Assembly (NCBI RefSeq): GCF_015645465.1
Contig: NZ_JADOEL010000010.1
Coordinates: 1 to 64,000 of the forward strand
Direction: 5' to 3'
Length of the DNA stretch: 64,000 nucleotides
DNA from: Herminiimonas contaminans
GTDB lineage: Bacteria; Pseudomonadota; Gammaproteobacteria; Burkholderiales; Burkholderiaceae_D
Below, in pieces: positions 54,514 through 63,894 of the stretch; the first letter of the stretch is position 1; each line of letters opens with the position of its first letter. The notes beneath the pieces were generated by a model that was not told the origin of the DNA, made no database searches, and worked only from the letters and a program-made list of their open reading frames with translations. The translations under genes were made by a program, and so were the position numbers.

Positions 54514-57443
54514 CAGACGATCCCTCGCTTGTTGGTGGTAGCTGCTTCGGCAGCGCTACCTTGTTGCGGACGACGACTACGTATCGATTGGTGGGCCAGT
54601 GCAACCAGGATCAGCATGGTGGCACCGACCACGACGACGAATACGCCGAGGTCAAAGAAGAAGGCACTCGGGACATGAATTTCACCGAGTACAGGCAAAT
54701 GCAGGTGTGCAGTGTGGCTCGTCAGGAACGGGTAGCCGAGCAGGAAGGCACCGAGGCCAGTGAAGCAGGCCGTGACCAGACCGAACGATAGCCAGCGCAG
54801 TGGGCGCAGGTGCAAATGGGTTTCGACCCAGGTGGTACCGGCCAGCATGTATTGCACGATGATGGCGACCGCGAAGATCAGGCCTGCGACAAAGCCGCCG
54901 CCGGGCAGGTTATGGCCGCGCATGAAGAAGTACACCACGATCATCGCCATGAACGGCAGCAGGAAGCGCAGGTAGACGCCAGGCACCATCAGGTAGCCGA
55001 CTTCGACTTGTTCGGCCGGGGTTTGACGTGTGGCCAGGTCAATATTGCTGATTTGCTGTTCCGGTGGTGCCATGCTTTCCGGCGCTGGACGGAAACGACG
55101 CAACAGCGCGTAGACCGTCAGCGCCACAATGGCGAGCACGGTGATTTCACCCATGGTATCGAAGCCGCGGAAGTCCACCAGCAAGACGTTCACCACGTTC
55201 GAGCCACCACCTTCGGACAGCGCGCGCAGCAGGAAGAAGTCACCGATGCTGGACGGTTGCGGGTGCGTCAGGACCGCATAGCTGACCGCCGCGATGCTGA
55301 CACCGCCGATGATGGCCAGGATCAAATCGCGGGAACGACGCAGCCAGACCGTACGCGGGATTTGCATATTCAATTCACGCGGTACCAGACGACGTGGCAG
55401 CCAGCGCAGACCGAGCAGGATCAGGACGGCGGTGACGGTTTCCACCATCATCTGTGTCAGTGCCAGATCCGGTGCCGACAACCACAGGAAGGTCATGCTG
55501 ACGACTACGCCGGTGCCACCGACCAGGATCAATGCAGCCAGTCGGTGATACTTCGCCTGCCATGCACCCGCGAGCGCACAGACGCAACCGATAACCCACA
55601 TCAGCGCAAACAGCGGATCAACATTCGCAAACGAAGCTGCATTCAGTACCGGCAATGGTCGCACCATCAGCAGCGGTACACCTATCATTGCCACCATCAT
55701 CAGGAAGAGTTGTGGTTGCAAGCGACGTGTGCCCAGCCATTTCACCAGCAGTGCAGCGCCAGCCGAGATACGCAACATGGTCGATTCATACGCTTGTGCA
55801 CCGCTCAGGCGGTGCAGGATAGGTACGTTTTCACGCGATGCGAGGTAGAAGTAGCGACGCAGGATGATGTAGAACACGATGCCGCCCGCGAGCGCGATGA
55901 AGCTCATCAGCAGCGGCAGGTTGAAGCCATGCCACATGCCGAGATCGTATTCAGGTGTTTGCACACCCAGTACGGAAACCACGGCGCTATTGAGGAACGG
56001 TTTGACGCTGAGGCCAGGAATGATGCCGACGATCAGGCACAGCAATACGAGGAATTCCACCGGGAAGCGCATCCAGCGTGGCGGTTCGTGCGGTGTCTTG
56101 GGCAAGTCCTTCGGTAATTGGCCGAAGAAGACGCTGATGAAACGCAGCGAATAAGCGACGCTGAAAATACCCATGGCCACCGCCGCATACGACATCCACC
56201 AGTTTTCGGTGCCGCCTACATGCAGGGTTTCGGCGAAGAACATTTCCTTGGACAGGAAACCGTTGAGCAAGGGGACGCCTGCCATCGAAGCACTGGCCAC
56301 GATCGCCAGCGTTGCCGTGATCGGAATCGCATGGCGCAGGCCGCGCAGTACGCGCATGTCACGGGTGCCGGTTTCATGATCGATGATGCCCGCCGCCATA
56401 AAGAGCGAAGCTTTGAAAATCGCGTGATTCAGCGTGTGGAAAATGGCTGCGACCACGCCCAGTGGTGAGCCTATGCCCAGCAACACGGTGATCAGGCCCA
56501 GATGACTGATGGTGGAGTAAGCCAGCAAACCTTTCAGGTCATGCTGAAAAATCGCGATGAAGGAACCGATCAGCAAAGTACATACGCCAGCGCCGGCAAT
56601 CAGCCAGGTCCATTCTTCGGTGCCGGACAGTGCAGGCCAGAAACGGATCAACAGGAATACACCGGCTTTCACCATGGTGGCCGAGTGCAGGTAGGACGAA
56701 ACCGGGGTTGGTGCCGCCATAGCGTGCGGCAACCAGAAGTGGAACGGGAATTGTGCGCTCTTGGTTAGTGCGCCCAGCGCGACCAGTACCAGGGCGGCGA
56801 CATACCAGTGATGGGCGCGGATTTTGTCGCCAGCTGCCAACACGGTATCCATATCGTAGCTGCCGACGATGTGGCCGAGGATCAGTACGCCGCACAGCAG
56901 GCACAGGCCACCGGCGGCGGTGACGGTAAATGCCATACGCGCGCCGCGACGGGCGTCGATACGATGATGCCAGTAACCGATGAGCAAGAACGAGGTGAGG
57001 CTGGTCAGCTCCCAGAATACGACCAGCTGGATCAGGTTGCCGGAGAGGACCACGCCCAGCATTGAGCCCATGAAGGCGAGCAGGAAGGCGAAGAAACGCG
57101 GGACCGGATCTTCCGGTGACATGTAATAACGCGCATACAGCACCACCAGCAAACCGACACCCAGCACCAGCATGACAAACAACCACGCCAGCCCATCCAT
57201 CCTGAGTACAAAATCCACGCCTTGCATAGGCAGCCACGCTGCCTGGTAACGCACGATTTCACCGGAGCCGACTTCTTGATATAGGAATGCAGAGACCAAC
57301 AGGCCATACAGGGCGACACCGCCAGCCAGCAAGGATTCGCGGTTGCGCGCATTTGCAGGCATGCAGGCGGCGATTACGCAGCCTATGAAGGGAACGATGA
57401 CGAGGGAGAGTAACAGTAAGGATTCTGGAATAAGTCTATACAT
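54513..57443 (-). CDS. mrpA: Cation/proton antiporter fused subunits A and B
   Basis: A 976-residue membrane protein that joins MrpA (a NuoL-like subunit, about residues 1-780) with an MrpB-like domain (about 800-945, starting near VPGVYLRFLLPFMAMI). This fusion is the layout of the Pha-type (group 2) antiporters with six genes rather than seven. It has LTKSAQFPFHFWLPHAMAAP, the family hallmark, and about 24 hydrophobic segments. Pha systems export K+ or Na+ in exchange for protons and help growth at high pH or salt; the ion used here cannot be read from sequence. It is the first gene of the operon. Confidence 0.93.
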   Translation of the reverse strand: MYRLIPESLLLLSLVIVPFIGCVIAACMPANARNRESLLAGGVALYGLLVSAFLYQEVGSGEIVRYQAAWLPMQGVDFVLRMDGLAWLFVMLVLGVGLLVVLYARYYMSPEDPVPRFFAFLLAFMGSMLGVVLSGNLIQLVVFWELTSLTSFLLIGYWHHRIDARRGARMAFTVTAAGGLCLLCGVLILGHIVGSYDMDTVLAAGDKIRAHHWYVAALVLVALGALTKSAQFPFHFWLPHAMAAPTPVSSYLHSATMVKAGVFLLIRFWPALSGTEEWTWLIAGAGVCTLLIGSFIAIFQHDLKGLLAYSTISHLGLITVLLGIGSPLGVVAAIFHTLNHAIFKASLFMAAGIIDHETGTRDMRVLRGLRHAIPITATLAIVASASMAGVPLLNGFLSKEMFFAETLHVGGTENWWMSYAAVAMGIFSVAYSLRFISVFFGQLPKDLPKTPHEPPRWMRFPVEFLVLLCLIVGIIPGLSVKPFLNSAVVSVLGVQTPEYDLGMWHGFNLPLLMSFIALAGGIVFYIILRRYFYLASRENVPILHRLSGAQAYESTMLRISAGAALLVKWLGTRRLQPQLFLMMVAMIGVPLLMVRPLPVLNAASFANVDPLFALMWVIGCVCALAGAWQAKYHRLAALILVGGTGVVVSMTFLWLSAPDLALTQMMVETVTAVLILLGLRWLPRRLVPRELNMQIPRTVWLRRSRDLILAIIGGVSIAAVSYAVLTHPQPSSIGDFFLLRALSEGGGSNVVNVLLVDFRGFDTMGEITVLAIVALTVYALLRRFRPAPESMAPPEQQISNIDLATRQTPAEQVEVGYLMVPGVYLRFLLPFMAMIVVYFFMRGHNLPGGGFVAGLIFAVAIIVQYMLAGTTWVETHLHLRPLRWLSFGLVTACFTGLGAFLLGYPFLTSHTAHLHLPVLGEIHVPSAFFFDLGVFVVVVGATMLILVALAHQSIRSRRPQQGSAAEAATTNKRGIV

Positions 57444-57785
57444 GCGCAGGAAAACAATCAGGAGAAATGGCGAGTCGGGTTACATCAGCGACCGTCGACC
57501 GGATGAGTTCAGGATGTGTATGTCATAGATGTGTATTCCTTTATATTTGATAAAAATCAGTGTCTCAGCCCGTCATTCTGTTGACGCAGGTTGATATGTC
57601 ACCCTGGCGTGAGAATGAGCGGCAGGGGCATCAAGCGGAAATTGAAACTTTCATTTTCAGCCTGCACCTTGCCGCGAGATCTATATAGAAGACGGACTTA
57701 TCAAAATTCAATGCACAAGAAAGGCATCGCGTACTTGCTGCTTTAGCAAAATTCCTGCCTGCTATTGCAGCGCACACCGCCGGCT
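57444..57785. promoter_or_regulatory. Upstream region of the Mrp operon
   Basis: No gene is visible. On the minus strand a TATGAC at 57527-57522 could be a -10 box for mrpA, and an FNR-like palindrome lies just upstream of it (57547-57560). The remaining 200 bases up to the lipA remnant are of average composition. Confidence 0.4.
57547..57560 (-). promoter_or_regulatory. FNR/ANR-like binding site
   Basis: TTGATAAAAATCAG on the plus strand matches the TTGATNNNNATCAA consensus at nine of ten fixed positions. It lies 104 bases before the mrpA ATG and about 40 bases before the start point implied by the -10-like TATGAC, the distance used by FNR-type activators. Confidence 0.35.
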
Positions 57786-57789
57786 TAGC

Positions 57790-58060
57790 CTCGCGCGCTT
57801 AGAGCGGGCAAGTGCAGCTTGTATTTCTTCCTTGAACATCCTGAACGTATCTGGATACACATGGCGTTGTACCGACGGATGGTCGCCATTGGCCCATCTG
57901 GTACTGACCGGAGGTCAGCATGTCTAAACCGTGCGCGCGCATGTTGCGCACTGCTTATAAAATCCTGTTGCCGATTTTTTCAGCCCGTCAATAATAACAG
58001 ACTTGCTTTGTATGCTCGCCTGCAACTTTTTAAAATTGAGGTGAGTGCCTTATTTTTTGC
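57790..58060 (-). pseudogene. Frameshifted remnant of a lipoyl synthase (lipA) gene
   Basis: On the minus strand three reading frames in turn match consecutive parts of the lipA at 62102-63097. They are SKSVIIDGL (against TKSGIMVGL), then VRNMRAHGLDMLTSGQYQMG (against [20 protein letters not shown]), then NGDHPSVQRHVYPDTFRM and FKEE (against [22 protein letters not shown]). Stops and at least two frameshifts separate them. The radical-SAM part and the C-terminus are absent. This is a decayed fragment of a second lipA-like gene, apparently not a recent duplication because identity is moderate. Confidence 0.75.
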
Positions 58061-58132
58061 GGTGTGGCGGGGGAGTTTACTGTTCGCAAAGCGGCATCGT
58101 TCGCGAAAATGACAATTCATGTATGCTGTACG

Positions 58133-58167
58133 GCATGGAATACTTCTGTTTCAGAAACATTCCATGC
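58133..58167. repeat. Long interrupted hairpin downstream of CopD-like gene
   Basis: GCATGGAAT (58133-58141) pairs with ATTCCATGC (58159-58167), and TTCTG (58144-58148) with CAGAA (58152-58156), leaving a symmetric AC/AC internal loop. It is 14 bases past the minus-strand stop at 58182. No T-run follows on either strand. Confidence 0.7.
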
Positions 58168-58181
58168 GCGGACTGAGTTAT

Positions 58182-58628
58182 TTATTGCAGCAGCGGTCCC
58201 AGCGTACCGATGACGATCGTCACCAACCCGAGTATCAAGTTGATTCCCACCAGTTTGCGGATAGTCGCCATCGCGGCGCCGCCAGCTTTCCATTCCTGCG
58301 CTGCAACAGCGCGCAGCAGGCGACGGTAAGGTGCGAAAAAGATGTGGCCGAAAATCAGCATCATGACGATGCCGATGACCGACATCAAGGTGACATAAAG
58401 CGGTGGTTTGCCCATCAGGGCCATCATATACAGCCCGCTACCGAGTATCAGTGCGACCGAGATCCAGACCCAGACGAAGAATTTGCTGAACACACCTGAC
58501 AGCAAAGTCAGGCGTTGCGGTGGTTCCAGCACGGTGGCTGCAGTCGGGCGCAAAGCATTGTGCGCGAAAAACATGCCGCCGACCCAGACCGTGAAGCCGA
58601 GGATGTGTAGGAATTTCGCAATGATCAT
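58182..58628 (-). CDS. CopD-family membrane protein
   Basis: A 148-residue inner-membrane protein with four hydrophobic segments (about 5-25, 48-72, 78-102 and 122-146). FLHILGFTVWVGGMFFAHNALRP at the start matches the CopD/YkoC-like domain, with His8 and His23 as possible metal or heme ligands. Family members are linked to copper handling, but no copper genes are nearby, so the role is open. The start at 58628 has GAGGACGCC upstream on its strand. Confidence 0.75.
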   Translation of the reverse strand: MIIAKFLHILGFTVWVGGMFFAHNALRPTAATVLEPPQRLTLLSGVFSKFFVWVWISVALILGSGLYMMALMGKPPLYVTLMSVIGIVMMLIFGHIFFAPYRRLLRAVAAQEWKAGGAAMATIRKLVGINLILGLVTIVIGTLGPLLQ

Positions 58629-58793
58629 GGGCGTCCTCTGGGGAAATGGATAAGAGAGCCATAGGGTAGCCGAAGGTCGGCGGAATACAAAGAAAATTGC
58701 ATGAAGATCGTCGCACGCGCGTTGTGAGCGTGGTGGCTGTCACAGACCGGATCGCCTGAGCGTGGCGGCTATCCGGCTAATTTGGAGAAGTGA

Positions 58794-60647
58794 ATGTTTG
58801 TCTGGTTTGAAAAAATGTTGCACCCGTATCAGGAAGAAGTGCCTGCTACACCACCAAATGGATTTATTGCCTTTGTCTGGGCCTGTACCAAAGGCGCGCG
58901 CCGTTATATCGCGGCCATGACTTTGTTGACGGCTGCTATCGGCGTGTTTGAAGCGCTGCTATTTGCGATGATGGGACGCATTGTTGACTGGCTTAGCAAA
59001 GTGCAGCCTGCACTGTTGTGGACGCAGGAGCGCCAGAGCCTGCTGATGCTGGCCGGGGTGCTGATACTCAGCGTGATCCTGGTCGCCTTGCAAACCTTGT
59101 TCAAGCACCAGGCGCTGGCAGGCAACTTCCCTATGCAGCTGCGCTGGAACTTCCATCGCCTGATGCTGAACCAGAGCATGGGGTTTTATCAGGATGAATT
59201 TGCCGGTCGTGTCGCGGCCAAGGTGATGCAGACTGCGCTCGCAGTGCGCGACGTCTGCATGATCATGGGCGACATCCTGGTATTCGTACTGATTTACTTC
59301 GTCACCCTGGTGAGTGTGGTTGGTACCTTCGATCTGTGGATGCTGGCACCTTTCATGACCTGGGCAGCCTTGTATGGCGTTGCCCTGCGTTACTTCGTGC
59401 CGCGTCTGAGCAAGGTTTCACGACGTCAGGCTGATGCGCGTTCGCTGATGACAGGCCGCATCACCGATGCATATACCAACATCGGCACGGTAAAACTGTT
59501 TTCACATGCGGGACGTGAAGCCAGCTATGCGCGCAATGCGATGCAGGAATTCCTGGGGGCGGTGCATAACCAGATGCGCCTGGTCAGCGGCTTTGAAATC
59601 GTCAACCATGCTTTGAGCATGTTGCTGATCCTCAGCACTGCAGGTGTGGCGCTGTGGTTATGGACACTCGGACAGGTCGGCATAGGAGCGGTCGCAGCGG
59701 CAACCGCGATGGCTTTGCGCCTGAACGGTATTTCGCATTGGGTGATGTGGGAAATGGCCAGCCTGTTTGAGCAGGTCGGCACCGTGCAGGACGGTATCAA
59801 TACCTTGTCGCGTGCGCACACTGTGGTCGATGCACCGGATGCATTGCCCTTGCAGGTAGATAAAGGTGAGCTGGTGTTTGAAGGTGTCGGCTTTGCTTAT
59901 GGCGGTACGCGCTCGGTGATAGAGAAGCTGGACCTGACGATACGTCCGGGTGAGAAGGTCGGCCTGGTTGGTCGCTCCGGTGCGGGCAAGTCCACCATCG
60001 TGAATCTCTTGCTGCGCTTTTACGATATCGAGCAGGGCAGGATCCTGATAGACGGTCAGGATATCGCGCATGTGACGCAAACCAGCTTGCGTGCACAAGT
60101 TGGCATGGTGACGCAGGATACTTCGCTGCTGCATCGCTCGGTACGCGACAACATCCTGTATGGTCGTCCGGATGCGTCGGATGAGCAAATGATCGCTGCC
60201 GCCAAGCGCGCAGAAGCGCATGACTTCATCCTGACCCTGAGCGATGCCAAAGGTCGCACCGGTTACGATGCGCACGTTGGTGAGCGTGGCGTGAAGTTAT
60301 CTGGTGGCCAGCGTCAGCGCATCGCCATTGCACGCGTAATGCTGAAGGATGCGCCTATCCTGTTGCTGGATGAAGCGACCAGTGCGCTCGACTCCGAAGC
60401 GGAAGCCGCGATCCAGACCAGTTTGTATCAACTGATGGAAGGTAAGACCGTGGTCGCGATTGCGCATCGCTTGTCGACTATCGCGGCAATGGACAGGCTG
60501 ATCGTATTGGATAAAGGCAGCATCGTGGAAGAAGGCACGCATCGTGAGCTGCTGGAACGCAATGGTTTGTATGCGCGGCTGTGGGCGCATCAGAGTGGTG
60601 GCTTCCTCGGTGAGGAAGATGATGCCGAAGAAATTTTGCCTGCGTAA
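58794..60647 (+). CDS. ABC exporter with fused membrane and ATPase domains
   Basis: A 617-residue half-transporter that probably works as a homodimer. The membrane domain (about 40-325) has six helices; the nucleotide-binding domain (about 355-600) has Walker A GRSGAGKST, signature LSGGQRQR, Walker B PILLLDEATSALD and the switch His in AHRLST. It resembles MsbA/multidrug-type exporters, but the substrate cannot be told from sequence. It stands alone: the neighbours on both sides are on the opposite strand. A strong terminator follows. Confidence 0.9.
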   Translation: MFVWFEKMLHPYQEEVPATPPNGFIAFVWACTKGARRYIAAMTLLTAAIGVFEALLFAMMGRIVDWLSKVQPALLWTQERQSLLMLAGVLILSVILVALQTLFKHQALAGNFPMQLRWNFHRLMLNQSMGFYQDEFAGRVAAKVMQTALAVRDVCMIMGDILVFVLIYFVTLVSVVGTFDLWMLAPFMTWAALYGVALRYFVPRLSKVSRRQADARSLMTGRITDAYTNIGTVKLFSHAGREASYARNAMQEFLGAVHNQMRLVSGFEIVNHALSMLLILSTAGVALWLWTLGQVGIGAVAAATAMALRLNGISHWVMWEMASLFEQVGTVQDGINTLSRAHTVVDAPDALPLQVDKGELVFEGVGFAYGGTRSVIEKLDLTIRPGEKVGLVGRSGAGKSTIVNLLLRFYDIEQGRILIDGQDIAHVTQTSLRAQVGMVTQDTSLLHRSVRDNILYGRPDASDEQMIAAAKRAEAHDFILTLSDAKGRTGYDAHVGERGVKLSGGQRQRIAIARVMLKDAPILLLDEATSALDSEAEAAIQTSLYQLMEGKTVVAIAHRLSTIAAMDRLIVLDKGSIVEEGTHRELLERNGLYARLWAHQSGGFLGEEDDAEEILPA

Positions 60648-60665
60648 GCCATTACGTATCGCATA

Positions 60666-60704
60666 AAAAAAGTCCGGTCAGCTGATGCTGTACCGGACTT
60701 TTTT
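60666..60704. terminator. Bidirectional terminator between ABC exporter and MFS gene
   Basis: AAAAAAGTCCGGT (60666-60678) pairs with ACCGGACTTTTTT (60692-60704) around a 13-base loop, between convergent genes. Confidence 0.92.
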
Positions 60705-60722
60705 ATAGTCAGTAATACCTGA

Positions 60723-62042
60723 TCAGGTATTGCTGCCGGATGGCGTAAGTGCCGATTCCGTGATCGATTTTTGCTTGCCTACCAGCAGCAATGCCAGCAG
60801 TGTCAATACGGTTGCGCCCGACAGGTAGTAACCGACGTAGTGCAAACCATAATTGGTCGCCAGCCAGGTCGCAGCATATGGCGCCAGCGATGCGCCGACG
60901 ATACCACCGAGATTGAATGTGAGCGAAACGCCGGTGTAACGGATTTCAGTTGGGAACAATTCCGACAACATGGTGCCGAGCGGACCGTAGGTCATGCCCA
61001 TCAGCGCCAGGCCGAGCGACAGGAACAGTGTGACGCCGATTGCATCATTCGCGACGAACATAGGCGCGATCAGGAAGCCGAACAGCACGATGGCGATAGA
61101 TACCAAGATCATGGTGATGCGACGGCCATATTTATCTGCCAGCAGCGCGGAGATCGGGATGGTCAGCGCGAAGAAGACAACCGCAAACAATTGCAGGATG
61201 AGGAATTCCTTGCGGGTGTAACCCAGGCCGGTGGTACCCCAGCTCAGCGCAAATACGGTCATCAGGTAGAACAATACAAAGGTCGCGGTAGCGATGATAG
61301 TGCCGAGTACCAGCAGGCGGCTGTGTTCGCTGAAGATGGTGGCGATAGGCACTTTGACGCGTTCGTTTTTATCGATCACCTTCTGGAACACGGGTGTCTC
61401 GGTAATTTTCAGGCGCACATACAAGCCGACCAGTACCAGCACCGCACTGGCGATGAAAGGAATGCGCCAACCGTAGCTGAAGAATTGTTCATTGGTCAGG
61501 GTTTCACTCAACAGCAGGAAGATACCGCCGGAGAGGAAGAAGCCGAGTGGTGCGCCCAGTTGCGGGAAGCAGCCATACCAGGCGATTTTGCCCGGTGGTG
61601 CGTTTTCAGTTGCCAGCAAGACCGCGCCACCCCACTCACCACCCAGGCCCAGACCCTGGCCGAAGCGGCACAAAGCCAGCAGCAGCGGCGCGAGCGTGCC
61701 GATTGCTTCATAGGTCGGCAGCAAGCCGATCACCACGGTAGAGATACCCATGGTCAGCAAAGCGGCGACCAGCGTTGCCTTGCGGCCTATACGATCACCG
61801 TAGTGACCGAACACGGCGGAGCCGACCGGGCGGGCAAAGAAAGCGATCGCGAAGGTTGCCAGCGATTGCAGCATGCCAGCGGTGGGATTCGATGAAGGAA
61901 AGAAGAGGGTGGGGAAAACCAGGACTGCTGCAGTGGCGTAGATGTAGAAATCGAAAAATTCGATGGTGGTGCCGATCAGACTGGCGAATAAAACGGTAGC
62001 CGGCGAATTTTTCTTTTCGCTACCCGCGTTACGGTCATTCAT
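60723..62042 (-). CDS. MHS-family major facilitator transporter
   Basis: A 439-residue transporter with 12 predicted membrane helices. It has IGTTIEFFDFYIYATAAVLV near the start, FGHYGDRIGRKATL in loop 2-3 and CRFGQGLGLGGEWGGAVLL in helices 4-5. These features place it in the metabolite:H+ symporter group (relatives ShiA, ProP, KgtP, YhjE). The substrate is probably a carboxylate or similar solute but is not determined. It lies 60 bases downstream of lipA on the same strand without a clear terminator between. Confidence 0.9.
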   Translation of the reverse strand: MNDRNAGSEKKNSPATVLFASLIGTTIEFFDFYIYATAAVLVFPTLFFPSSNPTAGMLQSLATFAIAFFARPVGSAVFGHYGDRIGRKATLVAALLTMGISTVVIGLLPTYEAIGTLAPLLLALCRFGQGLGLGGEWGGAVLLATENAPPGKIAWYGCFPQLGAPLGFFLSGGIFLLLSETLTNEQFFSYGWRIPFIASAVLVLVGLYVRLKITETPVFQKVIDKNERVKVPIATIFSEHSRLLVLGTIIATATFVLFYLMTVFALSWGTTGLGYTRKEFLILQLFAVVFFALTIPISALLADKYGRRITMILVSIAIVLFGFLIAPMFVANDAIGVTLFLSLGLALMGMTYGPLGTMLSELFPTEIRYTGVSLTFNLGGIVGASLAPYAATWLATNYGLHYVGYYLSGATVLTLLALLLVGKQKSITESALTPSGSNT

Positions 62043-62101
62043 TGTTACTTTCCTTCTTCCCTGATATTTAACCGCGTTGCGGGTTGCTGAGTTATTTCGA
62101 T

Positions 62102-63097
62102 TTACTTGTTAACGACATCGTTGAGTGCGGTGGTCACGCCATGTGCCTGCTGGTCGGCATGGTAAGAGCTGCGTACCATCGCGCCGACAGCTGCGTGTGC
62201 GAAGCCCATTTTGTAGGCTTCTTCTTCATACATTTTGAAGGTGTCAGGGTGCACGTAACGGCGCACTGGCAAGTGGTCGCCGCTAGGCATCAGATACTGG
62301 CCGATGGTGAGCATGTCGACATCGTGGGCGCGCATGTCGCGCATGACTTGCAGCACTTCTTCATCGGTCTCGCCGAGGCCGACCATGATGCCGGATTTGG
62401 TAGGTGTGTTTGGATGCTGCGCCTTGAAGCGTTTCAACAGGTTCAGCGAGTATTCGTAATCGGAACCTGGACGCGCTTCCTTGTACAGGCGCGGTGCGGT
62501 TTCCAGATTGTGGTTCATCACATCCGGTGGTGCTGCATTCAGGATTTCCAGCGCACGATCCATGCGACCGCGGAAGTCAGGTACCAGGATTTCAATACGG
62601 GTGTTCGGCGACAGTTCGCGTACCCGGCGTATGCATTCGGCAAAGTGACCGGCACCGCCGTCGCGCAAGTCGTCACGATCGACGGATGTAATCACCACGT
62701 AATTCAGGCGCAGCGCAGCGATGGTCTTGGCCAGGTTCTCTGGTTCATTGACGTCGAGCGGGTCCGGGCGGCCGTGGCCGACATCGCAGAACGGGCAGCG
62801 ACGGGTGCACTTGTCACCCATGATCATGAAGGTTGCAGTGCCTTTGCCGAAGCATTCGCCGATGTTAGGGCAGCTGGCTTCCTCGCACACGGTGACGAGG
62901 TTGTTGGCACGCAGGATGTCTTTGATTTCGTAGAAGCGGGTGGATGGCGAAGCAGCTTTGACACGTATCCAGTCGGGCTTGGGCAGGCGCTCCATCGGTA
63001 TCACCTTGATCGGGATACGTACGGTTTTGGCGGCGCCCTTTTGCTTTTCGCTAGGGTTGTATGCAGGCGTTACGGCTGGATTTGTCTCGGTAGTCAT
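62102..63097 (-). CDS. lipA: Lipoyl synthase
   Basis: LipA inserts two sulphurs into protein-bound octanoyl groups to make lipoyl cofactors of the 2-oxoacid dehydrogenases. The 331-residue radical-SAM enzyme has the auxiliary cluster motif [12 protein letters not shown], the radical-SAM motif CTRRCPFC and the C-terminal RSSYHA with the cluster-binding Ser. Length is standard. lipB lies 136 bases upstream on the same strand. A decayed relative is found at 57790-58060. Confidence 0.96.
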   Translation of the reverse strand: MTTETNPAVTPAYNPSEKQKGAAKTVRIPIKVIPMERLPKPDWIRVKAASPSTRFYEIKDILRANNLVTVCEEASCPNIGECFGKGTATFMIMGDKCTRRCPFCDVGHGRPDPLDVNEPENLAKTIAALRLNYVVITSVDRDDLRDGGAGHFAECIRRVRELSPNTRIEILVPDFRGRMDRALEILNAAPPDVMNHNLETAPRLYKEARPGSDYEYSLNLLKRFKAQHPNTPTKSGIMVGLGETDEEVLQVMRDMRAHDVDMLTIGQYLMPSGDHLPVRRYVHPDTFKMYEEEAYKMGFAHAAVGAMVRSSYHADQQAHGVTTALNDVVNK

Positions 63098-63233
63098 CAG
63101 GCTGGTCGCTTTATGTCAGTCGCCCTTATGTCAGCGCCGGGTAACAGTGCTGGCTAAGGACGCGTGGCGCCGACGTTCGTCATTGCCACGATAAAAATAA
63201 TGGTGCTACGGGTAATGCGGTGTTGCTGCCGGT

Positions 63234-63890
63234 CTAACGCGACAGGCTTTTGCTTAATCTGTCTGCCAGTGCGTTTTGCACTTCAGATAATGTTGCCTGC
63301 GCGCCCAGGCTTTGCATATCGATGGTAGCCAGGTCTTCATAACCGCAGGGATTGATCCAGGTAAACGGGGTCAGATCCATCGCAACATTCAGCGAAACGC
63401 CGTGATACGTGCAACCGTTGCCACGTATCTTCAGGCCCAGTGCAGCGATTTTGGCGCCTTGTGCCGGTCCGTCCGACATATAGATGCCGGGCGCGCCGGG
63501 TTTGCGCTCGCAGGCAAGATTATACGCCGCCAGCGTATCGATCACAGCCTGTTCGATTTTATTCACCAGTTCCCTGGCAAAGAGGCGGGCATCGGCCTTG
63601 TGACGGCGCAAATCCAGTAGCAAATAGATAACAACCTGACCCGGGCCGTGATAAGTGACTTCGCCGCCACGGTCGGTTTCGACGACAGGGATGTCGTGCG
63701 GGTCCAGCACATGTGAGGGGTCGGCGGCCAGTCCGAGGGTGAAGACGGGCGGGTGCTCGACTATCCACAGTTCGTCGGCGGTCGCCACCGTACGCGCATC
63801 GGTGAATGCACGCATGGCGGCAAAGGTGGTGGCGTAATCCTCCAGCCCGCGTTGCAGGACCAAGGGTTGGTGTGGCACGGACAGGTCCAC
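63234..63890 (-). CDS. lipB: Octanoyl-[acyl carrier protein] transferase
   Basis: LipB moves octanoate from acyl carrier protein to the lipoyl domains, giving the LipA substrate. The 218-residue protein has the motif [15 protein letters not shown], the catalytic Lys in [11 protein letters not shown] and the catalytic Cys in INPCGYEDL. The start is a GTG at 63890, only four bases after the stop of the DUF493 gene and with no clear ribosome binding site, so translational coupling to that gene is likely. Confidence 0.94.
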   Translation of the reverse strand: MDLSVPHQPLVLQRGLEDYATTFAAMRAFTDARTVATADELWIVEHPPVFTLGLAADPSHVLDPHDIPVVETDRGGEVTYHGPGQVVIYLLLDLRRHKADARLFARELVNKIEQAVIDTLAAYNLACERKPGAPGIYMSDGPAQGAKIAALGLKIRGNGCTYHGVSLNVAMDLTPFTWINPCGYEDLATIDMQSLGAQATLSEVQNALADRLSKSLSR

Positions 63891-63894
63891 GGGA

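Noticed and set aside
54810-56117. 435-codon plus-strand frame opposite mrpA
   Set aside because: Antisense shadow rich in Gln, His, Asp and Arg; the membrane protein on the other strand is clear.
57819-58112. 97-codon plus-strand frame in the Mrp/CopD gap
   Set aside because: It is antisense to the lipA remnant, which explains the sequence better.
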